From NCBI GenBank assembly GCA_003013855.2, contig ML058552.1, positions 3,639,501 through 3,703,500 on the forward strand: a DNA stretch of 64,000 bases. The letters run 5' to 3'. Of the stretch, positions 34,001 to 46,000 are shown piece after piece. Both the position numbers and the translations under genes were made by a program. Numbering within the stretch: position 1 is the stretch's first letter; each line of letters starts with the position of its first letter. The stretch comes from Liriodendron chinense. Lineage: Eukaryota; Streptophyta; Magnoliopsida; Magnoliales; Magnoliaceae. The notes beneath the pieces were generated by a model. That model saw nothing but the letters and a program-made list of their open reading frames with translations, had not been told where the DNA came from and searched no databases.

Positions 34001-37000
34001 CTTGGGAACATCCATACCTAGTAATAGAGAACATGTAACTTCTAATAAATGGCGATTCTTTCGCTCGGAAACCCCATTTTGTTGAGGAGTATACACGCAG
34101 GAAAGTTGATGAATAATGCCATTATCTTGGAGATAGTTTGTAAATGACTTAGATGAATATTCCCCTCCATCGACAGACCGCAAGGTCTGAATGGAACAAC
34201 CATATTGATTTGTTACCAGCTTGTGAAATGTTTGAAACAATGAGAATAATTCATCACGTCAACGCATAAGATATACCCATGTTACTCGTGAGAAATCATC
34301 AATGAAAATAATAAAGTATTTGAACTCATCAAATGAGGCTACGGGACTAGGTCCCCATATGTCAGAAATGGACAAGTTCAAATGCTTTGGTACTTCTATG
34401 TTCAACCACAGGGAATGAATTACGAATGTGTTTGCTAACTTGACACACTTCACAACCAGTAATATCATCACTTTTATTTAAATTTGAAATAATCAAGTTC
34501 AAGACACGACTTGGAACATGGCCCAATCGAGCATGCCACAAGCTTACAGACTCATTATTTGAAGCAGTAATTTGAGCAGTAGTATTAACAGAAAGACAAG
34601 AGCCACTACTACTATTAGTAAATGCCATCAATAACTCCCCTTGTTGTAGAAAGTAAGGACCATCTCGTTCAAATCTTGTACCAATAATCCTCCTCGTACT
34701 CAAGTCCTGAAACATGCAAGATTTGGGAGAAAAAGTTATACTGCAATTTAGAGCACGGGCGAGACTACTGACATAAATTAAATTTGCATGAAATTTTTGA
34801 ATATACAGGACATTTGAGAGAGTAAGGGAGGAGGATACACGAACAGAACCAATAGATTGTACAGGAGTAGTGCTACCATCAGCAAGACGAACAAACTAAG
34901 AATAGGATGTAACAGTAGAAGATGTAAGGAAGCGACGCATACCGGTCATATGATTAGAAGCCCTAGAATCGATGATCCAAGTGGATCGGGTTGAAGAAGC
35001 ATGCAAGGCAGTACCTGTGGTTCCAGCGAAGGAAGTGGATGAGAGCTGTAGATCAGAGGAAGGCGTAGTGGATGTAGAAGGCTGCAGCGATCTCAGGAGT
35101 TCCATAACTTCTGCTCTGGACATCAATGTAGACTCAGAAGGAGAAGTATTAGGGATTTTGACATTATCCATAGATTGTTCCTTAACATCTATTATGGCAG
35201 CATGTGCTGAGGGATAGCCATGTATTTTGAAGCATCGTTCCACTGAATGCCCTGAGCGGTTGCAGTGAGTACAGAAGTAACGTGAACCTCCACGTCCACG
35301 ACCTCGACCACGAACTGAGGAACTATCACGTGAATCAAAACGGCCACCCCTTCCATTAGGTGAAGCAGTGGAAGACGTAAAAGCTGCTCGCTCTTGTGTA
35401 AGAGATGATAAAGTAGTGAGCATGGTCATCACTTGACGATGACTCTCCTCGGTATGAACAATGGAGTAAACTGTCTCAAGCGATGGAAATGGGATCGTAG
35501 CAACCAGTTGGGTACGAAGGGACTCATAGTCTGCATTTAGTCCAGTGAGAAACTTGTAAGTTTTGGCTTTGTCTTCACGTTTGCGCACTATTTCAGCATT
35601 GCTACTATCCGGTAGTTCACTTAATGGCTGTAAATAACTCAACTCTTCCCATGATCCCATTTGCTCTGTAAGGCCCCAAAGTACTCAGTGACTGATATAT
35701 TAATTTGAGCTAGTGAGTAAAGTTCTGTTGTCAACTGAAAAATGTGAGGTTCATTTGAGGTCGTTCCATATGATTTTTGGAGTGCAGTCCATATAGCTGC
35801 GGCACTTTCATAAAAGAAATAAGCAAATGCAACATGTTGTTCCATAAAATTTAATGACCAGCCCATAACAATGGCATTTGCAGACTCCCATGCATCAACT
35901 TTTGTGGGATCTGTAGGTTTCTTGTTGGCACCTGTCAGGTATCCGAATTTTTCTTTTCCAACATCATACACTTCGGACTGCTCGGGACCACAACAGAATT
36001 TTTTTTCTATTGAATTTGGTGGAAGTAATAGAGAGTAGGTCCTCAGAAGATCTCGAATCCATAGTTGCAGTAATCTTAAGGAAAAAATAAATAAATACTC
36101 AATACTAGGTGGCCGAAAAAGCTTCAATCATCCCGAATAGCTTCGAATAGGCTCCATTGTAAACAAATAACCATCTAGAGACCTATGAATATCAACTTCA
36201 ACATCAGATTGTCAGTCTGGCGGCCTTGGCAGCGTCAAATTTGCACTCCAACGACCCTGGGGGGTCGGATCTAGCTTCCGGCGTCACATCTATAGTCCGA
36301 CGGCCCTAGGGTGGTCGGATCTGGCTTCCGGTGCACCTGCCGGCGTCAGATCTGGCTTCCGGCGCCCCTGGTGGCGTCGGTTCTAGCTTTCGGCGCTCCT
36401 GGTGGCGTCGGTTCTAGCTTTCGGCACCCCTGGTGGCGTCAGAACGTGGGTCTGGTGAGCCTGCCGGCGTCGGATCACAGATCCGATGCCCTCATTTGCT
36501 CGGTGGAGCTCCTATATGGTGCGGCTGTGGGACAGATGGTCCGGTGGAGAAGTTGGTGTGGTGCGGCTGGAAGAAGGGGCACCTTCGGTGGGGTCCACGA
36601 GATCTAGGGGCACCTCCTTGGCTTTGATACCATGTAGATTTCCAATAGAAGAAAGGAAGAGGAGTTTTGAGAGAGAGAAGAAGAGAGGTTAGGTCTCAAA
36701 ACCTAATCCTCCAAGTTTTATTATAATAGGGCTTATTTGCCTTTTACAACTTACTGCCTTAGAGAAGAGGAAATCACATAAAACCCCCCCTTATGTTTCA
36801 ACAGGAATCCATATTGTCTTTTTTCTGTCTTTTATGGAAAGAAGCTTACCATGCCAAATTCGTTTTCTTCAGATTCAGGGTAAATACATAACGAAATTAA
36901 ATCAAATGGTTCTTTCCTCCAAAAGACAAGTGAGGAACATAGCGATATTGGGCGTAGTGTTTGCAGTATTGATAATATTGGCTGATTCTATTGGTATTGC

Positions 37001-40000
37001 AAGGGACCGATACAAAACATGGAGGGAATTGAAAATTCTCCCGCATCGATTGATAAATTGTCGATATTGCATGATATATCGTGGTGTTAATGAGATGTCG
37101 CAAAATATGTCTCAAAGCCTTTATAAACCTCCCTTGCATTATTGATATGTGCGATACGTATCAACAATACAAGGGCATTGCATGAAGGCTCTACATGTGC
37201 CTTCATCCATCATATTTAAAAGAGAGAAGCTTTGATACTCTGGCATTGTGATAGATAATATGCAAGCACTTAAAAATGCAGATGTTGCATGCAAGTACTC
37301 TAATTAAACCATCTAAATTATGGTGCCCAGTGTGTATGTATCATGAACTGAAAATTAAGCTTAGGGCTCATTTGGGAGCTTGTAAATGGAGGTAAATGGG
37401 AAATGGAATTGGAGGTAAATGATTTGAGAGTAAATGTCTTACTCGGTTATGTTTGGATGGGAGTAAATGAAGTACATTTGAAATCCAAATATTCTGTTTA
37501 GATGGGGGTAAATGGGAGGAATTGGAATGCATTGAAAATTTTCAATATATTCACAGGAACACATGTGATATCCCCAATCAGCTTTAATATCCCAAATTAG
37601 TATAAATATGTGATATTCAACAGAATGATTGTAATAAGCCCATTGAAATGTACACTTTCGCTAAAAATGAGGAAATTTCGAGCCTTAGGTGGGCCACAAA
37701 CGTAAGGATTATAAACAAGCAACTTGCCAATGTTTTTTTAGCTGTCCATTTAGATGGCCAACCTTTGGATGGTTTGGATCATTCTATTGTTGTGATTTTA
37801 GTGATGTAGTTGATAATTGATTTGTTTCGGAGTATCATCAACGTGCCACGTGTATCGCGGACGTGTGTAGCGGCACCTTTGTTTATTGGTGCAACTCTCC
37901 AAGGGTGCTCAAAAAGGCGTTTCACCCCATTTACTTACAAATCTTCTCTCAAAGAGAGGATTTCATTATATGCCCATTTGCTTCCATTTCATTTCATTTC
38001 CATGAATTTACTCCCATCCAAATACACCTCAAATGCCATTTACCTCCATTTACTCCCATCCAAACGACCCCTTATGCAATACCTAATTATTAGGTTGGTG
38101 GACATTTATTGGACGGTTAAACATAAAAAATATCCAATGGTCCTATTTACACAAACAAATGTCCACGATTCAGAGGTTAGGATTGTTCAACCAATCTGAT
38201 TTTGTGAATGTGACTTGCAGAAAGTGGGATGAGCAATCTAGTTGGTTTATTTGAGTTAATGTATGCCACGTTACAATTTCGGAGTGCTTGTGATCAAGTG
38301 TCATACCCAGCCTTAGTAGCTTATAACTCTAAAGAGGGAGGGGAGTATTATATGAGGCTTGATATGCATGCACTCAGAAATTGTACACACGGTTATAAAC
38401 TCAAGTCAAACCGATTAAATTGTGGATCCCACTGTCATTAAGTCAGTCCCCAAATCAGATTGCTATTGGATACTTTTCATTCTTAACCTCCAATAAATGT
38501 CCACCAATTTGATGGTAGATGATGAAATAAGCGTAATTTTTAGATTATGGTTCATCTATACTCTGAGACATAATTTGGACAGTTTAATTTAAATTACTTG
38601 TACGCCACATTTGCAATTTTATGTAATTTTTAGGACAGTTTAATTTGAATTATGTGTATGCCATTGCCACATTTGCAATTTTTAAGTAATTTCAAGTGCC
38701 TGTGTATCATCCATCACACTCTAGACCATCCAATAAATGTCCACCAGTCTGATAGTTATATAATTAAATAAACATAAATTTGGTTTATAATACATCTAAA
38801 TTGTGACCCATAACTTGGATGGTTTAATCGAATTAGTTGTAGGATGTTTGAATGATATGAACTCATTTTGGGTATGATTGCTTTGCTTCAATCAGACGGT
38901 GCAAGTTTTAGGGCCCTATACAAAGGAAATTTATTATGCTTGCTTGGTTTTTGTGATCTTTTGAGTTCTAAGTGTGCAATCATGTCTCTTTCAACATCTC
39001 CTAAAGTTTTATAGAAAAATTCCATCATTTTCCCAATGTTTCCCTCAGAAAGTGATACGTTCCCTGATACACGTGATATTTCCCATGCAATTCCGATATG
39101 TTTCCATATCCCAAGGGTGCGATATACGCATTGATACCGATACTGCAAACACTGGTGGGGGGCTCCATGTTTTCAAGCTCTGTTGGAATCCAAAATTCCA
39201 TGTAAACAGGCCCCCTTAGTTTCAGTGTTTTGTGAAAATTTTCAGCAGGATTAATATTCAGAACTCCAGTCACTACATTGTGTCCTTGTTCCTTTGTTAG
39301 CATTAGCAACTGTTGCAACACTTCTGGGTTGATAATTACTATTGAAGTTAACATTGAATGTTCAAATTGCACTAGTGGTTTTTTTTTTGAAACCACTTTA
39401 CTTATGGATGGTTCTTAAAATAGGCTTCTGTTAGAAATGTAAGTTCCAGCGTAACTTGCCTGCAGACGGAGGAGAATGGTCCCATGGATTCACTATCTTC
39501 ATTGGATTCAGAGAATGTAGTGGAGGAATTCCTTCGACAGCCACCTGTCAAGGCAGTTGATGACCATCTCATTGAGTTTTCTGAGGCTATGAGAAGTAAG
39601 GTTTCTTAATCATCATTCAATTAATTAATTTTTATCTTGCATTGACTTGTTCACCTCTGTTGATGATCTGGTACCATTTTGTTTTAAAGCATGTAAGGAC
39701 GGGCAGTAAAGTAGGATCAAAGGGCAAATCTTTTTTATTTTCACCATACCTTTTCATTTAACAATTTGGGGCTGGCTCCCAGTATTGTTGTGTAACATGG
39801 TGTGTGATATTTGAATTTAAATTTGTTAATTAGTAATTGGTTTTGATAATTCTACGTCTTTGGGTCCTGTTTGTTTTTTATTACTTTTTGTAATATTCTT
39901 AAGTTCAATATCTGTTATATGACTTAAAACATTAAGGCCCAACTTGGCGTTGCTTCTAGGAAGTGCAGAAACGATTCACAATAAACTGTTCTCTGGAATT

Positions 40001-43000
40001 ATTTACTGAGAATTGATTATGAGAAATAAACATGTTTGGTAAACACACGTAATAGAAATAATATTTTTTCAGGGTGATGGTCAAATGAATGCTTAAATCT
40101 TAAGGCTAGTGTTCCACCAGATCTAAGCCATACATGCTGGCATAGCTACACAGTAATTTAGACTGTTCCAAAATACACTAACAGGATCTATCAATCACAT
40201 TGAAAAGAAAATATTTAAAGGATAAAAAAGTCTATGGCATCTACAGTGGCACCCATTATTAAACAGGTTGGATCGTTGAATGGGATCCAAGATCCAAATG
40301 TATGGCTCATCATGCGAATGGGTTGGATCATTGAAACATGGTCCACGATCTAACGACTATACAGTCATCCCAACACAGCCTATAACAATACAGATCCTAA
40401 CAGAAATTTTGTGGATATTCTATTTTCTTAGATTGCTTGTCCTAATGATCCTACAAAATAGCCATATTAGATTCAAAATAAGTATCCTAATGATCCTACA
40501 AAATGGACATATTAGATCCTACAAAATAGCCCTATTGTCTATAGGTTTGCTAAGCCCTCTGCATGTACAAGGCATACCATCAACAAGGCATTGCACCTGC
40601 CAATGTTGCACATGTGAAAATTTTGATCAGTCCACCAGGTGGACTACACTTTAGATTTTGAAGCTAGAAAATATGGTAGTCTACTGATCACGTGGGCCAC
40701 AATGTGTAAAACAAGTGGATGGCTAGTATTTGTGGGCAAACAGATGTCCATAAATTAGGGGTTGGGATTGATTAACCCTTCTGATTTTGGGACTGTTTAT
40801 TAATTAAAATGTGTTCCTGCAATTTATTTGCTTTTCTTTTGAGTTAATTTTACATTGTGCGCACTATTTCAGGATGCTTGCATATTAAGCATCATAGGCT
40901 GTGGGGAAGCAAATAACTCCCAGCCTTTTGGCTGGTTGAAATGGAGGAGTGCTTTACCATTAGCAATACACATGAGGGCATTTTCTGTAGGGTGGAACAA
41001 GTGTCTAAAATTGGGTGGATGGTACATGTCTCAGAGATCTGGGCCATTCATCAAGCACGGTACACCGTGAGCATGCCATAGATAACAAAGAAAAAAAAGT
41101 TGGCCTGCTGATCAAGCTGATCAAACTTCTGTAAGAAAAACGGGTTGTAAAACAATCCAGCAATCCAAATTCAAAGGACATGTGCGGCTCACTTGATGAA
41201 TGTGCTGCCATGATTTTTGGTATATGGCATGTCCAAAGTGCCCCCTGTTATGGGTAAATCCGAGCCGATCTCAGGCCACGAGCAAAGTCCATAGGCCCAC
41301 GGGCCCATATGTCAATCAACCACCAAAGGCCTCCTTGCCCATAACCCTAAATGAAGTCCTCAGCCCAAAGATGAGCTCCCCTGATCAGGAGATGGCAACC
41401 AAAATGCCTCAGGAGCTGACCAGCGAGAGGACGATTGAGGACAAGGCTCACAAAGACAATCCAAAATTGCCGAGGCACAGCACTCCGAGGCCTTGGCCTC
41501 TGTATCGGGTAAAACTTTGAGCCCTCGTCCTTGGCCTCGGATAGCGATCAAAGCTCTGAGGCTTCAACGACGGATCAACCTCTACCCTTGAGGCCTCAGC
41601 GTCAGCCTCGGACAAGCCCTATTCTAGCAAAACAACCAAGGATACCGAGCACTCTTTGCAGTCCTCAGAATCGAACACATCCCGCACTGCCATACAGAGC
41701 CGTACGGAGATAACAACCGACATCCGATAGATCCAAACGTGATAAGATCTAGATGTGATAAGGACTATACCAAGAAATCAGGGAATCAAACCCATATGCA
41801 AGATCTACGGATCCACCTACTGCTCTCCGATGATCCTATAAATAGAGGTATCCCTCTACAAACAAGGTATGATGACAAAAACCCTAACTCTTGACCCTTA
41901 GCTTGATCTCCTACACCTTACTGACTTAGGCATCAGAGGTCTAACGGTCAGACCCCCGGCCATCCCTTCTTTTGTCTTCCCTTGTGTGCTACAGGATCTA
42001 GTAGACCTCCAGTTCAGATCAAGCTCCTACATCCAAAGGAGATCAGCAACATTCATCCATCTGAGGCGGAGATCAAGCTCTCTCGTCTATTGACCAATAT
42101 CCGACGTCAACAAATTGGCACCGTTTGTGGGAACTGACATCACAGTCGTGTTCTCCCCATCGTCAAGGACCTACACATCTAGAGATCGTTCAAGGACCAA
42201 GCCGCTCATGGCTGGAGGCCATAAGAACAAGGGTAAGGCACCCCTTGAGGAGGAACCCTCCCAACACGAGGCAATTGCGGAAGAGGAGCAAGCTCGTACT
42301 CTTCTATAGATTGCCTCGCCGTTACATTCCCAACAGGGATCCGGTTGGCAAAAGTCCCACAAAAGCGGGGGCAGAATGTCCACCCTCGAAGAGCAAATAC
42401 GATATCTCACGGCCCTCATCGAAGGACAAGCTCAGCAGCCCTCGTGCCAAGCGCGTGACGCAGCTGAGGATCACTTCCAGGCCTGTCAACATCAACCATC
42501 CAACGGGAAAAACCAAGCTGAGCACCCAACGAAGGCGACCGCATCAACAGGGCTACTTCCGCACGGACTTAACTCGCAGCTGAGCTTGACGCGTCCGACC
42601 TCCGCCATACATTAGAGGAAAGGTGCCTGTTTCAAAAAAGTCGGGCTCCCGAGCCCGTTCCCCATGAGAAAGCCGTTGATGAGCAGGTTGCAAAAAGCCA
42701 TGCCCCTTGGGAGACAGAAATACGTGAACTCAAGGAAAAGCTCGACAACATGCAACGCACCTACCAAGCCAAAGCACCAATCTCCATCAACGCTTTGGTG
42801 GAACAAGCAGAATCGCCATTCACCGACGACATATTAGCAGAGCCGAGGATGAAAATTCTTAAGCTGCCGCAAATCAAACCTTACGCTGGAGTGGGGGACC
42901 CCGCCAAACACTTGGGATCGTTCTGAGGTTGGATGGAACTCCAGGGTGCTAGCGGACCCACAATGTGTAAAGCTTTCCCGTTAATGCTAACGGGCCCGAT

Positions 43001-46000
43001 TTGACAATGGTTTCAAAACCTGAATACAAGGACCATCACCTCCTTCGCATAGCTGAGCCGAGCCTTCGCGACACAGTTCATCGGTAGTTCTAAGACAAGA
43101 AAACATTCTACTCACCTCGGGACAATAAAGCAGAGGGATGATGAATCACTCAAAGATTACTTCGCCTGATTCAACACCGAGGCTATCTAGATCGAGGGAC
43201 TGACTGACGAAGTAACCCTCCACGCAATGATCACGGGACTGAAGCAGGGGAAATTCCTTTGGTCAGTCGCCAAGAAGCCTCCAGCGACAATGTTTGAGCT
43301 CTTGTACAAGGCTTAGAAACATACGAATGCCGAGGAGTTGGTCCATTCACACAAAGCCGAAAGCAACTCCTCTAAGAAGAGAAAAGGATCAGAAGAAGAG
43401 TCTGATAAAAAAACGACAGAAGGACGACCACGGCTTGTCCAACCGAGCAGGTGCTCCCCGAGCACCGAAGACATTCTCTAGTTGCTTTAACCGATACACA
43501 CCGCTGAACACCCCGGTGGACCAGGTGTCTGTAGCGGTAAAAGATTGAAATGTGCTCGAATGGCTGAGCAAGATGAGGGCTGATCCGAACCTGAGGAGCA
43601 GGAAAAAATACTACCTGTTCCATAGGGACCAAGGACACAATACCTTAGATTGCTTCGACCTCAAAGAGCAGATCGAAAAGCTCATCCGCAACGGCCATTT
43701 ATGAGAATATGTTACTCAATGGCCAGACAACCAGGGAATGACTCCAGGACGAGAAAGGCCTGACGATGGTCCATTGGGCGAGATTCGCTAAAAATCTACG
43801 ATGCAAAGACGATGCATAAAGATCTATGTACTCCGACATCAATAAAGCGAAAGATTTATCTACGATCAACTACTACTGAGCTGAAAGAACTTTCCCCAAA
43901 AAAGGCCAAACATGGACAGCTTATGCTGTACCATAGATTACCAACAAAAAACAAAACGGGCCATAGATGGACGATCTCGGTCGTACCATAGCCGAAAGGC
44001 CACAAATGGATGGCTTATGCTGTTCTATAGCCCCAAACGAGCCTTAAATGGGGGGCTCAGGCTGTACTGTAGCCAAAAGGCCAACTGATGGATAGCTCAG
44101 ACCTCACCATAGCCAAACAAGAAGATGGGCGGAAAACCTGTCGCAGACTGGTTGGCCAGAGCGGTTGACCCAAGGTCATAGACCCGCAGGCGTAAAATGC
44201 CGACCTACCCAAGGGCGGGTCGGAATGCCTGAATACCCGAGCCCATGCGGCCATCCTAAAAACTTCTTGAAAAAGAGGGGGAGAGGGAAATACATGATGA
44301 AAAGCCGACCATAATAATGGTCAGCGCCGAGCCTACGGGCCATAACGATTAGCGCTAAGCCTACGGACCATAATGGTTAGCGCCGAGCCTATTGGCCATA
44401 TCGATAGACAGCCCCAAGGCCAATACGTTCTGTCAACCAACCTGAATAGGGGAATATACATGCACTTTGCTCCCTGACGGAGTGATAGAAAGAAAGCAAT
44501 ATTCAAAAGAGAAAGGGAAAGCACATCTTTTATTCATGGAAGTCTGGTTACAAAGCCCGGACGGGTCGATTACACAAAAAAGCCTACCCTAAAGGGAAAA
44601 GAAGATTAAAAAAGGGAAAAAAGAAGAGCAAAAGAGGGAAAAAGGTCATCCAGCAGCTCCAATTCTCCTCCATCCTTCTTTCAGAGTTGCCTTCCTTTCT
44701 CCTCTATCTCAACAACCGCAACAACCAAGCGGTCCAAGCTGGATAGGAAGAGACAGAGACAACTCCCCTACACGCATGCTGTGAAGGCCCCATGTTGCAG
44801 GCAGATTGCAGCTAAGCGTGGAAGAAGGACCATAGCATTATCAACCAAGATCTTTTGTTCTTCCACCCAGAAGCCATCTCGAGAGATCACACGGGGAGTA
44901 TTGTTCTAAACTCCTAAGTCTTCAAGAGGTACAACCTCAACTCCACGCCAATGTCCGATGAACCATGAAGCTATTACGAAGGTACCCATCTCCTTTGCTG
45001 TTTCTCCTCCACGGAATGAAGGGGAAGGAGAGGTATTTATAGAGACTTATGTGCCCGATTCATCTCCCAAGGAATGCCACGCGTCGATAAAGGATTGATC
45101 TCGCCTTCCGTCTCCTGGAAACGTGGAACGACTTCAATGTTGCATTAAAGCGCGATGCTACAGAAATCGTACCGTTGCCACGTGGCAAGTGGTTACTCGC
45201 AAAGCGCCACCCAAAACGAAGGACGAATTAAATAAATCCTCCATATAAGGAATCTCAGCAACAACTATGGCTATGAGGAATTCCAAAGTCACTGAGATCA
45301 GCTCATCCCTTAATACTTGCTCCCGAGTTGAACAAGTCAGGCTCGACAAAAGGGGGGCTTCCTGTTATGGGTAAATCCGAGCCAACCTTAGGCCACGAGA
45401 AAAGCCCATAGGCCCACGGGCCCATATGTCAATCGACCACCAAAGGCCTCCTGGCCCATAAGCCCAAATGAAGTCCTCAGCCGAAAGATGAGCTCCCCTG
45501 ATCAGGAGATGGCAACCAAAACGCCTCAAGAGTCGACCAGCGAGAGGACGACTGAGGATAAGGCTCACAAAGACAATCCAAAATTGCCGAGGCACAGCAC
45601 TCCTTGGCCTCGGTATCGGGTAAAACTCTGAGCCCTCGTCCTTGGCCTCGGATAGTGATCAAAGCTCCGAGGCCTCGATGACGGATCAACCTTTGCTCCT
45701 GAGGCCTTAGCGTCAACCTCAGACAAGCCCTATTCTGGCAAAACAACCAAGGATACCGAGCACTCTCTGCAGTCCTCGGAACCGAACACATCTCGCACCG
45801 CCATACAAAGCCATATGGAGATAACAACCGACATCCGACAGATCCGAACGTGATAAGATCTAGATGTGATAAGGACTATCCCAAGAAATCTGGGAATCAA
45901 ACCCATATGCAAGATCTACGGATCCACCTACTACTCTCCGATGATCCTATAAATAGAGGTATCCCTCTACAAACAAGGTACGATGAGAAAAACCCTAACT

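Larger units (their letters stand above)
31676..36803 (-). mobile_element. Short-LTR Copia element 1, complete ends, minus strand
   Basis: LTRs of 168 and 171 bp (31676-31843 and 36633-36803) are flanked by exact GGAAT duplications (31671-31675 and 36804-36808). The LTRs differ by about five substitutions and a 3-base indel. The minus-strand order is PBS, GC-rich repeat leader, gag, protease, integrase, reverse transcriptase, RNase H. LTRs under 200 bp suggest the Ale/Retrofit-type part of Copia. Frameshifts, stops and altered catalytic residues make it inactive. Its close relative is at 58687-63734. Confidence 0.9.

Noticed and set aside
36311..36692. Plus-strand open frames in GC-rich DNA
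   Set aside because: They are shadows of the tandem-repeat leader of a minus-strand Copia element.
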